A stretch of DNA of 51,378 nucleotides, taken from contig JAYWHR010000029.1 of assembly GCA_043777675.1 (NCBI GenBank), positions 1-51,378 on the forward strand, read 5' to 3'. Position numbers and translations under genes: made by a program. The notes under the pieces were generated by a model. The model was given only the letters and a program-made list of their open reading frames with translations. It did no database searches and had not been told where the DNA came from. Positions within the stretch are counted from its first letter, which is position 1; each line of letters starts with the position of its first letter. Below are positions 17,611-26,437 of this stretch, piece by piece. Source of the stretch: JANMDU01 sp043777675 (lineage in GTDB: Bacteria; Pseudomonadota; Gammaproteobacteria; Burkholderiales; Burkholderiaceae_C).

Positions 17611-19557
17611 ATGGGCAGAATCATCGGCATTGACTTAGGCACCACCAACAGCTGCGTGGCCATCATGGAAGGCAATACTGCCAAAGTGATCGAAAACGCT
17701 GAAGGCGCGCGTACCACGCCTTCCATCATTGCTTACATGGAAGACGGCGAGATTCGGGTCGGCGCGCCTGCTAAGAACCAAGCAGTCACTAATCCACGAA
17801 ACACGCTTTACGCCGTCAAGCGCTTGATTGGCCGTCGTTTTGAAGAGAAAGAAGTCCAAAAAGACATTGATCTGATGCCTTATACGATCGCTAAGGCCGA
17901 TAACGGCGATGCTTGGGTAGAAGTGCGCGGCCAGAAAATGGCGCCGCCGCAAGTATCAGCCGAAGTGCTGCGCAAGATGAAGAAAACTGCCGAAGATTAT
18001 CTCGGCGAAGAAGTGACCGAAGCGGTGATCACCGTGCCCGCGTATTTTAATGACAGCCAGCGCCAAGCCACCAAAGATGCGGGTCGCATTGCAGGGCTAG
18101 ACGTCAAGCGCATCATCAACGAGCCCACTGCAGCCGCTTTGGCCTTTGGTCTCGACAAAGTCGGCAAGGGCGATCGCAAAATCGCTGTCTACGACTTGGG
18201 CGGTGGCACGTTTGACGTCTCGATCATCGACATCAACGACATGGATGGCGAGAAGCAATTTGAAGTGCTCTCCACCAACGGCGACACCTTCTTGGGCGGC
18301 GAAGATTTTGACCAGCGCATCATTGACTACATCATTGGCGAGTTCAAGAAAGAATCCGGCGTTGATTTGAAGAAGGATGTGCTCGCGCTCCAGCGCCTGA
18401 AAGATGTGGCCGAAAAAGCAAAAATTGAGCTCTCATCCAGCCAACAAACCGAGATCAACTTGCCCTACATCACGGTAGACGCAAGTGGCCCGAAACACCT
18501 GAACATGAAACTTACCCGCGCTAAGCTGGAAAGCTTGGTAGAAGAACTCATTGAACGCACCATTGCCCCTTGCCGCACTGCCATCAAAGATGCTGGCGTG
18601 AGCGTGAACGATATTCAAGACGTGATTCTGGTGGGCGGTATGACACGCATGCCGAAAGTGCAAGAGAAGGTCAAAGAATTCTTCGGCAAAGAGCCGCGCA
18701 AAGATGTGAACCCGGATGAAGCGGTTGCCGTAGGCGCAGCGATTCAAGGGCAGGTTTTGGGTGGTGATCGTAAAGATGTGCTCCTGCTGGACGTGACGCC
18801 CTTGTCTCTCGGTATTGAGACACTCGGCGGCGTGATGACCAAGATGATCAAGAAAAACACGACCATTCCTACCAAGTTTGCGCAGACCTTCTCTACGGCC
18901 GACGACAACCAACCCGCCGTAACGATCAAGGTTTATCAAGGCGAGCGCGAGATGGCTGTGGCCAATAAAGGCTTGGGCGAATTCAACCTCGAAGGTATCC
19001 CGCCCGCATCGCGCGGCACGCCGCAAATCGAAGTGACTTTCGACATTGACGCCAACGGCATCTTGCACGTCGGCGCGAAAGACAAAGCCACTGGCAAAGA
19101 AAACAAAATCACCATCAAGGCCAACTCTGGTTTGTCGGAAGACGAAATCCAAGCCATGGTGAAAGATGCTGAGCTTAACGCTGAAGACGACAAGAAAAAA
19201 CTCGAACTCATCCAAGCCCGCAACGAAGCCGAAGCTGCATTGCATTCCAACAAAAAATCTTTGGCCGAGTATGGCGATAAGCTTGAAGCTGGCGAGAAAG
19301 AAAAAATCGAAACCGCATCGAAAGAATTGGAAGAAGCCTTGAAAGGCGAAGACAAAGCCGCCATCGAGCAAAAGTCAGCAGCACTCGGTATCGCCTCGCA
19401 AAAACTCGGCGAGAAAATGTATGCTGACATGCAGGCATCCCAAGCTGCGCAGCAAGCCGGCGCACAGACTGCTGGGCAAGATACTGGCAAGCCAGAAGAC
19501 AAGGCAAAAGACGACAACGTCGTTGATGCTGAAGTCAAGGAAGTGAAGAAGGGCTAG
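17611..19557 (+). CDS. dnaK: Chaperone protein DnaK (Hsp70)
   Basis: DnaK is the ATP-driven Hsp70 chaperone. The 648 residues show the three Hsp70 signatures: IGIDLGTTNSCVA at the N-terminus, YDLGGGTFDVSI in the middle and ILVGGMTRMPKVQ late in the ATPase domain. The linker DVLLLDVTPLSLGIE leads into the substrate-binding domain, and the tail ends in an acidic Asp/Glu/Lys-rich segment (DNVVDAEVKEVKKG) like other DnaKs. It works with GrpE (upstream) and DnaJ (downstream). Unusually, three other genes separate it from dnaJ. Confidence 0.98.
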   Translation: MGRIIGIDLGTTNSCVAIMEGNTAKVIENAEGARTTPSIIAYMEDGEIRVGAPAKNQAVTNPRNTLYAVKRLIGRRFEEKEVQKDIDLMPYTIAKADNGDAWVEVRGQKMAPPQVSAEVLRKMKKTAEDYLGEEVTEAVITVPAYFNDSQRQATKDAGRIAGLDVKRIINEPTAAALAFGLDKVGKGDRKIAVYDLGGGTFDVSIIDINDMDGEKQFEVLSTNGDTFLGGEDFDQRIIDYIIGEFKKESGVDLKKDVLALQRLKDVAEKAKIELSSSQQTEINLPYITVDASGPKHLNMKLTRAKLESLVEELIERTIAPCRTAIKDAGVSVNDIQDVILVGGMTRMPKVQEKVKEFFGKEPRKDVNPDEAVAVGAAIQGQVLGGDRKDVLLLDVTPLSLGIETLGGVMTKMIKKNTTIPTKFAQTFSTADDNQPAVTIKVYQGEREMAVANKGLGEFNLEGIPPASRGTPQIEVTFDIDANGILHVGAKDKATGKENKITIKANSGLSEDEIQAMVKDAELNAEDDKKKLELIQARNEAEAALHSNKKSLAEYGDKLEAGEKEKIETASKELEEALKGEDKAAIEQKSAALGIASQKLGEKMYADMQASQAAQQAGAQTAGQDTGKPEDKAKDDNVVDAEVKEVKKG

Positions 19558-19559
19558 GT

Positions 19560-19994
19560 GTGGATTCGCTTACTACAGGGGCACTTATCGCCCTGTTGAG
19601 CGCTTGTGTAGGTGGCTCTGTTACTCACCTGCTCACTCGTCAACGTGAAGTGTTGAAGTTCAAACAGGAACTGAGAATCAGATTTCTTAGCGATGCTTAT
19701 GTGATGATTGCAAATTGCAGCTATAGACCAGATTATTCCGTATCGACAGCAGAGCTTAAAAAGGCTCTGACTTTAGTGCATCTTTGGGGCAGTGAAGAAC
19801 AGACGATTGAAGCGAACCGCATTGCAGAAGGTTTCGGTCAAAATGAATCGGAAGGGCGAAAAATCGGCGATCTAGTTTTAGTGAAAACCGAGCCGTTATG
19901 CAAACTCCTTCGCTCTGATCTTCGCTTAGACCTAGAGCTTGGAAACTTTTACGAAATTCCAAAAATTATTAAACTAGCGCCAGATAATCACTAG
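19560..19994 (+). CDS. Membrane-anchored hypothetical protein between dnaK and the MNT/HEPN genes
   Basis: The 144-residue protein starts with GTG 2 nt after the dnaK stop. It has one N-terminal membrane segment (about 5-25, GALIALLSACVGGSVTHLL) and a soluble, charged, probably helical remainder. I recognise no domain. It sits 1 nt before the MNT gene, so the three genes appear to be a transcriptional block placed inside the dnaK-dnaJ cluster. N-terminal TM plus soluble helical domain occurs in some phage-defence accessory proteins, but nothing specific supports that here. Confidence 0.65.
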   Translation: MDSLTTGALIALLSACVGGSVTHLLTRQREVLKFKQELRIRFLSDAYVMIANCSYRPDYSVSTAELKKALTLVHLWGSEEQTIEANRIAEGFGQNESEGRKIGDLVLVKTEPLCKLLRSDLRLDLELGNFYEIPKIIKLAPDNH

Positions 19995-19995
19995 C

Positions 19996-20319
19996 ATGCA
20001 TTCCAGAGAATCCATCCAACTCATCGCTCAGCGTATCGCAGCCGCTGCAAGCTCACCTGCCAAGGTGATCTTGTTTGGTTCGTATGCACGTGGGAATGCG
20101 ACTGAAAGCTCAGATGTGGATATTTTGGTATTGCAAAAGCAGTTTATTGATCGAGGCGAAGAATACTTGCGCTTAGCGACCGAAGCTCACAAGGTCATCC
20201 GCAATGTTGACGTTATTCTTATGAAACAGGATGATTTTGACTGGAAGAGCATGGTAGGCGGAACGCTTCCCTTTTGGGCAAAACAAGAGGGTGTTGTGCT
20301 CCATGACGGTCAACCTTGA
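19996..20319 (+). CDS. MNT-type minimal nucleotidyltransferase (MntA-like antitoxin)
   Basis: The 107-residue protein has the minimal nucleotidyltransferase motif GSX10DXD, seen as GSYARGNATESSDVDILV, and a third acidic residue in NVDVIL. In the known MNT/HEPN type VII toxin-antitoxin pairs, the nucleotidyltransferase neutralises the HEPN toxin by adding AMP to it. The HEPN gene follows and overlaps this one by 17 nt (from ATG 20303), the standard arrangement. The catalytic acidic residues are intact. I infer the antitoxin role from family and context. Confidence 0.85.
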   Translation: MHSRESIQLIAQRIAAAASSPAKVILFGSYARGNATESSDVDILVLQKQFIDRGEEYLRLATEAHKVIRNVDVILMKQDDFDWKSMVGGTLPFWAKQEGVVLHDGQP

Positions 20320-20707
20320 AGAAGCAAAGCGCAGAGTTGCTGCAGAGCTGTTAACTTTGGCTCAGCACGATCAAGAAGCCATGCTCATTCTGATGCAGGC
20401 AAAGACCATCGACTTTGCGATTATTGGTTTTCATGCCCAACAGTCTGTTGAAAAAGCAATGAAGGCTGTCATGGCCATGCGTGGCATCACTTATCCGCGC
20501 TCACATGATTTGATTCAGTTGCACGACATGCTCTCCAGCGCAACGCTTGCATGCCCGCTAAGCAAAGACACTTTGGAATCGCTCAATCCTTATGCCGTGA
20601 GTTCACGCTACAACTTAGAAACTGACGAATTGCTCAGCGAGACTCAAGCGCAAGTAGCCGTCCAAGCCTGCTTGCAATGGGCAGCACAACACATCAATAA
20701 AAAATAA
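20303..20707 (+). CDS. HEPN domain protein (HepT-like toxin)
   Basis: The 134-residue protein is a helical HEPN domain of the kind paired with MNT enzymes. Typical segments are AIIGFHAQQSVEKAMKAVMA and ITYPRSHDLIQL, and later LNPYAVSSRYN. Toxic HEPN proteins are RNases with an RX4-6H motif. Here RGITYPRSH has seven residues between Arg and His, one more than canonical, so activity is uncertain. A TTG at 20291 could extend it; ATG 20303 is better and overlaps the MNT stop by 17 nt. It ends 1 nt before dnaJ. Confidence 0.82.
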   Translation: MTVNLEEAKRRVAAELLTLAQHDQEAMLILMQAKTIDFAIIGFHAQQSVEKAMKAVMAMRGITYPRSHDLIQLHDMLSSATLACPLSKDTLESLNPYAVSSRYNLETDELLSETQAQVAVQACLQWAAQHINKK

Positions 20708-20708
20708 T

Positions 20709-21872
20709 ATGGCCACTAAGCGCGACTTCTACGAAATCCTAGGCGTACCAAAAAACGCCTCAGATGAAGACATCAAAAAATCTTATCGCAAGATGGCGAT
20801 GAAGCATCATCCTGATCGCAATCAGGGTGATGACGCAAAAAAAGCGGAAGAGAAATTCAAAGAGGCCAAAGAGGCCTACGAGATGCTATCTGATCCTGAC
20901 AAACGCGCGGCCTACGATCAGCATGGGCATGCTGGCGTGGATCCGAATATGCGTGGCGGTGCAGAAGGCTTTGGTGGCGGCGGATTTGCAGAAGCCTTTG
21001 GTGATATCTTTGGTGATGTGTTTGGCGGGCGCAGTGGCCAGCGGCAAGGCGGTGGCCGGCAGGTCTATCGCGGTGGCGATTTGAGCTATGCGATGGAAGT
21101 GTCACTCGAAGAAGCGGCCTTCGGCAAAGAAGCGCAAATTCGCATCCCTAGTTGGGACAACTGCTCGACCTGCGGCGGTAATGGTGCCAAGCCGGGCACG
21201 AAACCCATCACATGCACGACCTGCCAAGGCCATGGCCAAGTGCAAATGCGCCAAGGCTTTTTTGCAGTGCAACAAACCTGCCCCACTTGCAAAGGCACTG
21301 GCAAACTGATTCCCGAGCCATGCAGCGCTTGCCATGGCGTGGGCAAGATCAAAAACACAAAAACGCTGGAAGTGAAAATCCCCTCCGGCATCGACGACGG
21401 CATGCGCATCAGGAGCGCCGGCAATGGTGAGCCGGGTACCAATGGCGGGCCGGCTGGCGATTTATATATAGAAATCCGCGTGAAAAAGCACGAAATTTTT
21501 GAGCGCGATGGCGATGATTTGCATTGCCAAGTGCCGATCAGTTTTGCCACTGCAGCGCTTGGCGGTGAAATTGAAGTGCCCACGCTGATCGAAGAGGCGG
21601 AAAACAAAATGGGCAAGGTCGGTATTGACATTCCCGATGGCACGCAACACGGCAAAACCTTCCGTCTTCGCGGCAAAGGCATCAAAGGCGTACGCTCGAG
21701 CTACCCAGGCGATCTGTATTGCCATGTGAGCTTAGAGACACCGGTCAAACTCACCGAGCATCAGCGTAAGCTCATGAAAGAGCTTGACGAATCTTTGCGC
21801 AAAGGTGGTGCGAAACATTCGCCGAATGAAGAAACTTGGGGCGATAAGCTGAAGAAGTTCTTTACGGCCTAA
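20709..21872 (+). CDS. dnaJ: Chaperone protein DnaJ
   Basis: DnaJ stimulates the DnaK ATPase and delivers substrates. The 387-residue type I protein has the J domain (about 5-70) with the HPD motif in MKHHPDRNQ, a Gly/Phe-rich linker, and four CxxCxGxG zinc repeats (CSTCGGNG, CTTCQGHG, CPTCKGTG, CSACHGVG), followed by the C-terminal peptide-binding region. It starts right after the HEPN gene; in most relatives it follows dnaK directly. Confidence 0.97.
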   Translation: MATKRDFYEILGVPKNASDEDIKKSYRKMAMKHHPDRNQGDDAKKAEEKFKEAKEAYEMLSDPDKRAAYDQHGHAGVDPNMRGGAEGFGGGGFAEAFGDIFGDVFGGRSGQRQGGGRQVYRGGDLSYAMEVSLEEAAFGKEAQIRIPSWDNCSTCGGNGAKPGTKPITCTTCQGHGQVQMRQGFFAVQQTCPTCKGTGKLIPEPCSACHGVGKIKNTKTLEVKIPSGIDDGMRIRSAGNGEPGTNGGPAGDLYIEIRVKKHEIFERDGDDLHCQVPISFATAALGGEIEVPTLIEEAENKMGKVGIDIPDGTQHGKTFRLRGKGIKGVRSSYPGDLYCHVSLETPVKLTEHQRKLMKELDESLRKGGAKHSPNEETWGDKLKKFFTA

Positions 21873-21911
21873 TGTGAATCGAGCGCAGCCCGCGAGCGAT
21901 AAACTCGCTGT

Positions 21912-23258
21912 ATGAAATCTTTAGACGATATCGCCGCTGAGCTACAAGGCTATGACCCAGCCGCTTTGCCTGCGGGCAAGGTGAATGAATTTTTAGCGGC
22001 TTTGGTGCAGCCTGTGGCGCAGACGGAGAATTTGCCGTTGATGCAGGGTTTGGATCGGGTGCTGGCACAAGATGTGATCTCGCCAATCAGCGTGCCGCCG
22101 CATGACAATTCGGCGATGGATGGATTTGCGTTCGCAGGGTCGGAATTGAAGACAGATGCGCCGACGCGGCTCGCTGTGGTGGGCACGGCTTTGGCGGGTA
22201 AGGCTTGGCAAGGCGATGTGCAAACTGGGCAATGCGTGAAAATCATGACCGGCGCGATCATGCCCGCTGGTTTGGATACGGTTGCGCCACAAGAAATGTG
22301 CAGCCTAAATGGCGACGTGATAACCATATCAGCCAACATTCTGAAAACGGGAGACAACCGCCGCTTTGCTGGCGAAGATCTGCTGGCGGGTAGTATCGCG
22401 CTCTCAAAAGGTGAGCTGCTCGCGCCCGCTGCGCTTGGGCTTTTGGCCAGTTTGAACATGCCGACCGTGCAGGTTTATCGCAAACTCAAGGTGGCGTATT
22501 TCTCCACCGGCGATGAAGTGTTGAGCTTAGGCGATGCACCGCGCGAAGGTGCGATTTTTGATTCCAACCGCTACACGGTGTTTGGCATGCTCAAACGCTG
22601 GGGTTGTGAAGTGATTGACATGGGTGTGATGCGCGATGATCCTTTGCAACTCGAAGCTGCGTTCATGCATGCGGCAGCGCACTGTGATGTAGTCATCACC
22701 AGCGGCGGCGTGAGCGTAGGCGAAGCTGATCACACCAAGGCGATGATGAAAAAACTGGGGGATGTGGCTTTTTGGAAGATTGCGATGCGCCCGGGTCGCC
22801 CGATGGCTGTGGGGCGCATTTCTTCAGCACTTTTTGAAGCGAAATCGGCCTCTAGCCGGCAGGAGATAAGCGCAAGCAGCTATCAAAATGATAGTGTTCT
22901 TTTTGGCTTACCGGGCAACCCTGTGGCGACGATGGTCACCATGCTCGCCTTCGTGCGCCCTGCTTTGCTGCGCATGAGTGGTGCAAACGCAGAAAAATAC
23001 TGCGGCCAGCCTTTGTATTTGCAAGCTGCAAGTCAAGAGAACCTGCGCAAAAAGCCAGGTCGCACTGAGTACCAGCGCGGCCTCGTCTCGCACGCGCCAG
23101 ATGGCAGCTTGCAAGTGCGCACCACCAGTAGCAACCAAGGCTCGGGCGTGCTCTCCAGCATGGTGCAAGCCAATGGGCTGATCGTGCTGCATCACGATCA
23201 AGGCAATGTGGCTAGTGGCGAAAAAGTGGATGTGATGATGTTTGAGGGTGTGATGTGA
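21912..23258 (+). CDS. moeA: Molybdopterin molybdotransferase MoeA with repeat-derived insert
   Basis: MoeA ligates molybdate (or, in related enzymes, tungstate) to adenylylated molybdopterin. The 448 residues show the family motifs DNSAMDGFAF, TGAIMPAGLDTV, FSTGDEV, DSNRYTVFG, TSGGVSVGEADHTK and the late GLPGNPVA. Between RPGRPMAVGRI and FGLPGNP there is an insert of about 22 residues encoded by palindromic element copy 5; relatives go from this strand to FGLPGNP almost directly. The loop lies near the MPT-binding face, so tolerance is notable. The gene overlaps prmB by 4 nt (GTGA). It would supply cofactor to the tungsten/molybdenum enzyme encoded further on. Confidence 0.95.
   Translation: MKSLDDIAAELQGYDPAALPAGKVNEFLAALVQPVAQTENLPLMQGLDRVLAQDVISPISVPPHDNSAMDGFAFAGSELKTDAPTRLAVVGTALAGKAWQGDVQTGQCVKIMTGAIMPAGLDTVAPQEMCSLNGDVITISANILKTGDNRRFAGEDLLAGSIALSKGELLAPAALGLLASLNMPTVQVYRKLKVAYFSTGDEVLSLGDAPREGAIFDSNRYTVFGMLKRWGCEVIDMGVMRDDPLQLEAAFMHAAAHCDVVITSGGVSVGEADHTKAMMKKLGDVAFWKIAMRPGRPMAVGRISSALFEAKSASSRQEISASSYQNDSVLFGLPGNPVATMVTMLAFVRPALLRMSGANAEKYCGQPLYLQAASQENLRKKPGRTEYQRGLVSHAPDGSLQVRTTSSNQGSGVLSSMVQANGLIVLHHDQGNVASGEKVDVMMFEGVM
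22842..22895 (-). repeat. RCTAT/GCCGGC palindromic element, copy 5 (inside moeA)
   Basis: On the minus strand ACTAT-N7-ATAGC starts at 22895, then GCTGCTTGCGCTTATC, and the core GCCGGCTAGAGGCC starts 35 nt from the stem start (22860). This copy looks closest to the classical Comamonadaceae repeat. It is read in a different frame from the other antisense copies (SRQEISASSYQNDS). Confidence 0.88.
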
Positions 23259-24151
23259 CAACAGTGATGCAAACCATTCAAGAGGCCGCTGTCAAGCTTG
23301 AAAGCGCCGGCGTCAGCTTTGGCCACGGCACAACGAATGCATTTGATGAAGCCGCTTGGCTCGTACTGTGGAGCTTAAAACTGCCTTTGTACAGTCTCGA
23401 TTCAGAGCAAAATAGGCAAGTAGCCGGCACAGAATCAGCGCAGATTGCTACGCTTTTGAGAGCGCGCATCGAATCGCGTCGACCCGCAGCGTATTTGACA
23501 AATGAGGCATGGCTTCAAGGCGTTGCGTTCTACGTTGATGAGCGCGTGATCGTGCCGCGTAGTTTTATTGCTGAGTTGCTATCCAATGCCAGTGAACAAG
23601 GCACCCTCGATTATTGGCTGCGCGAAGATACCAAAAATGTGCTCGATTTATGTACCGGCAATGGCTCACTGGCCATACTCGCCGCCATGAGCTTCCCCGA
23701 TATCCTCGTACAGGGCGCAGACATTAGCCACGATGCCTTAGCGGTGGCTGCGATCAATGTGGAAAAGCATATGCTGCAAGGCCGCATTGAGCTCTTCCAC
23801 TCCGACGGCCTCTCCCAATGTACAGGCATATCAGGCCAGCCATATGACCTGATTTTGTGCAATCCACCCTATGTCAACAGCGCTAGCATAGCCATATTGC
23901 CTGCGGAATACCGCGCCGAGCCAGCGATTTCCCTTGCGGGTGGCATAGACGGCATGGATTTCATTCGCCCCCTTCTAAAAGCCGCCCCCAAAGTCATGAG
24001 TAAGCATGCCGTCCTGTTGCTGGAAATTGGTAACGAACGACCTTTTTTTGAACAGGCTTTTCCTCAGTTAAAAGCCATTTGGCTCGAGACGAGCGCTGGC
24101 GACGATCAGGTCTTATTACTCACGCGTGAAACCCTGGCGCGTGACTTGTAA
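23255..24151 (+). CDS. prmB: 50S ribosomal protein L3 N5-glutamine methyltransferase
   Basis: PrmB methylates a glutamine of ribosomal protein L3 with S-adenosylmethionine. The 298-residue protein has the HemK-family motif CNPPYV, an SAM-binding VLDLCTGNGSLAI and the PrmB-like RRPAAYLTNEAWLQG (PrmC usually has a different segment). It starts at GTG 23255 overlapping the moeA stop, with an ATG alternative at 23267. A segment just before the RRPAAYL region (VAGTESAQIATLL) is encoded by palindromic element copy 6. It replaces an equivalent-length variable helix rather than clearly lengthening the protein. Confidence 0.92.
   Translation: MTTVMQTIQEAAVKLESAGVSFGHGTTNAFDEAAWLVLWSLKLPLYSLDSEQNRQVAGTESAQIATLLRARIESRRPAAYLTNEAWLQGVAFYVDERVIVPRSFIAELLSNASEQGTLDYWLREDTKNVLDLCTGNGSLAILAAMSFPDILVQGADISHDALAVAAINVEKHMLQGRIELFHSDGLSQCTGISGQPYDLILCNPPYVNSASIAILPAEYRAEPAISLAGGIDGMDFIRPLLKAAPKVMSKHAVLLLEIGNERPFFEQAFPQLKAIWLETSAGDDQVLLLTRETLARDL
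23410..23463 (-). repeat. RCTAT/GCCGGC palindromic element, copy 6 (inside prmB)
   Basis: On the minus strand a degenerate stem (GCT...TAGC) starts at 23463 and the GCCGGCTAC core at 23428, spacing 35 nt. The gene reads it antisense as VAGTESAQIATLL, in the preferred antisense frame. Confidence 0.8.
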
Positions 24152-24264
24152 CCGAATCGCCCAGCCAGCCAGCCAAGGCTCAAGGCTCAAGGGGCAACGG
24201 ATAATGTATTGTTACACCAGAAGCTTAAAATATACGCCATGCAAAGCCCAGTTAGCCATCTTGA

Positions 24265-26391
24265 ATGAATGAATTACCCCCACCGATCCAGCACCTCGGG
24301 CGCTACGACATTCTCCGTGTGCTCGGACAGGGTGCAATGGGCGTTGTGTATGAAGGTCTTGATCCAAATTTAGATCGGCGTGTCGCTATTAAAACGGTGC
24401 GTGTGGTGGGTATGGCTGCCGACGAAATCGCTGAATACGAGCAACGCTTCAGAACTGAGGCCCGATCCGCAGGCCGCTTGCAACATCCCAATATCGTCAG
24501 TGTGTACGACTCCGATAAGCATGTCGATGCCATGGGACAGACGGCCTACATCGTCATGGAATTCGTGCAAGGCGAGGATTTGAAGCATTTCCTTGATTTG
24601 GGCAAGCGTTTCTCATTACAGCAAACCACTAACATGATGTCGGATTTGTTGGCTGCATTGGATTACGCGCACCGCCACAACATCATTCACCGTGATATCA
24701 AGCCGGCCAACATGCTGCTCACACGTGAGGGACGGATCAAATTGACCGATTTTGGCGTAGCTCGCATCACCGATTCTGGTGATGCCACCAAAACAAGTGG
24801 CAGCACGGTGGGCACCCTCAAATACATGTCGCCGGAACAAGTTGCTGGTAAAGCGGTTGATGCCAGTTCAGATTTGTTCTCAGCTGGCATAGTGCTGTAT
24901 CAGTTACTCACTGGGATACGCCCTTTTGATGGCGAAGGTTATTTGGACATCGTCACTAAAATTGTCGAAGGTGACCCTGCCCCGCCGAGTCGTGTCGTCG
25001 GGGCACTGCCGCTATCCCTCGATGCCGTGGTGGCCAAAGCTTTGGCTAAAAACAAGACAGATCGCTTCGCAGATGCGGCAAGTTTTTCTGCCGCGCTCAA
25101 ATTGGCTGTTAACAATGCGGATCTCACCATTACACCTTCAGCACAAGCTCGCCCCGAAGTGCTTGAAGGCATTGCTACGTTTCCAGACAGCTTAAGTAGC
25201 TCTGGCAGCACCGTTACACAAGAGCTCGAGTTGGTTTATTGGAAAGACATCAAAGATAGCCATGAGGCCGACGTCATTGAAGGCTTTCTCAAACGTTTCC
25301 CAACAGGCATCTACGCTGATTTAGCGAAGCGTAAGCTCAAAGCTATGGCAGATGCCGAGCGCGCCAAGGGCGATATCTCCCGCTACGAGTCTACGCAATT
25401 GCGCAAACCCGGGGAAGTCACCATGAGCCAGAGCACATTTGCTCACGTTGCCCCGGTAGCCCAAGAAATCACTGGCGCGGTCAATTCTGCCAGAACAGCA
25501 ACAAATGCTTTTACAAACAAAGCCATGAAAGTTGACGCGGAGCCAGTGCCCAGCGCATTCAACGATTCTGAATATGGATCAAGCACACAGTTTGCAGCCA
25601 CGCAATTCCAGAGCACAGATCCTGGCGCACTGATCCAAACCAAACAGCGCAGCTTCGAAGATGGGAATAGTCTGAAGAATTTGCCGCTAGATACAGCGCC
25701 CGGAATCCTCCCAACTTCAAACAGCAAAGCCACAAGGCGCTGGGCTCTTATCGCAACGGCAGCAGCAGTTAGCGCAGCCGCATTTTGGTTCACTCGAGGC
25801 CCTCAGCCAGCCAATGCAATTCAAGTGCCTATGGCCAGCACCGCGACGCTTGCCGTCAGCCCGAGTACACCCGTTATTACGACCTCTGTTGTTACAACAT
25901 CCGGCCTAGACACTGGGAGTCTGACGGTTGCCGAAACCACACCAGCTGCGCCTTCAGTGTCCGTTGGTGCAGTTGCTTCAAGCAACGCGACGGCTTCTGC
26001 TGCTCTGCCTGGGGCCTCCTCTGCCGCGCGTACTGCTTCTGCAGCTCGTGTGGTTGCGGTAAACCGCAAAGCTAGCGCTTCTACTTCGCCTAGCGCTAAC
26101 TCATCCCAGAATGCCAGTGTTTCAAGCGTAGCTGTGCCCACTCAAGCGCCTGAGCCAGAGTCAAGCACGAATCCAGCACCTCGCGTCAACTCGCCGGCGC
26201 CTGCGACAACGTCCAGCAGACCAATTGCGCGAGGCCCCTCAAGTCCGCGCGAAGCCTGTGAAGGGCGCATTCTTCTGGGCTTCTTGATCTGCATGGCCGA
26301 GCAGTGTGAGCGGCCTGCCTTTAAAAACCATCCGGTCTGCATAGAAAAGCGCGAGATGGAAGAGCGCAGGCGCGGCACGACAAACCAATAA
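24265..26391 (+). CDS. Membrane-anchored serine/threonine protein kinase (PknB-like)
   Basis: The 708-residue protein has an N-terminal Hanks-type kinase domain (about 13-275) with the glycine loop GQGAMGVVYEG, catalytic Lys43, HRDIKPAN (142-149), DFG (162-164) and the SPEQV activation segment. A middle region follows, then one membrane helix (about 492-512). A Ser/Thr/Ala/Pro-rich periplasmic stretch ends in a Cys-containing cap (CEGRILLGFLICMAEQCE). The substrate is unknown and no phosphatase gene lies beside it. The 113 bp before it carry only short tandem CAGC and CTCAAGG repeats. Confidence 0.92.
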   Translation: MNELPPPIQHLGRYDILRVLGQGAMGVVYEGLDPNLDRRVAIKTVRVVGMAADEIAEYEQRFRTEARSAGRLQHPNIVSVYDSDKHVDAMGQTAYIVMEFVQGEDLKHFLDLGKRFSLQQTTNMMSDLLAALDYAHRHNIIHRDIKPANMLLTREGRIKLTDFGVARITDSGDATKTSGSTVGTLKYMSPEQVAGKAVDASSDLFSAGIVLYQLLTGIRPFDGEGYLDIVTKIVEGDPAPPSRVVGALPLSLDAVVAKALAKNKTDRFADAASFSAALKLAVNNADLTITPSAQARPEVLEGIATFPDSLSSSGSTVTQELELVYWKDIKDSHEADVIEGFLKRFPTGIYADLAKRKLKAMADAERAKGDISRYESTQLRKPGEVTMSQSTFAHVAPVAQEITGAVNSARTATNAFTNKAMKVDAEPVPSAFNDSEYGSSTQFAATQFQSTDPGALIQTKQRSFEDGNSLKNLPLDTAPGILPTSNSKATRRWALIATAAAVSAAAFWFTRGPQPANAIQVPMASTATLAVSPSTPVITTSVVTTSGLDTGSLTVAETTPAAPSVSVGAVASSNATASAALPGASSAARTASAARVVAVNRKASASTSPSANSSQNASVSSVAVPTQAPEPESSTNPAPRVNSPAPATTSSRPIARGPSSPREACEGRILLGFLICMAEQCERPAFKNHPVCIEKREMEERRRGTTNQ

Positions 26392-26437
26392 TTTCTATTT
26401 ACTCTTCTTGCAATTTTCCGTTGGCAAGATCACCTTC

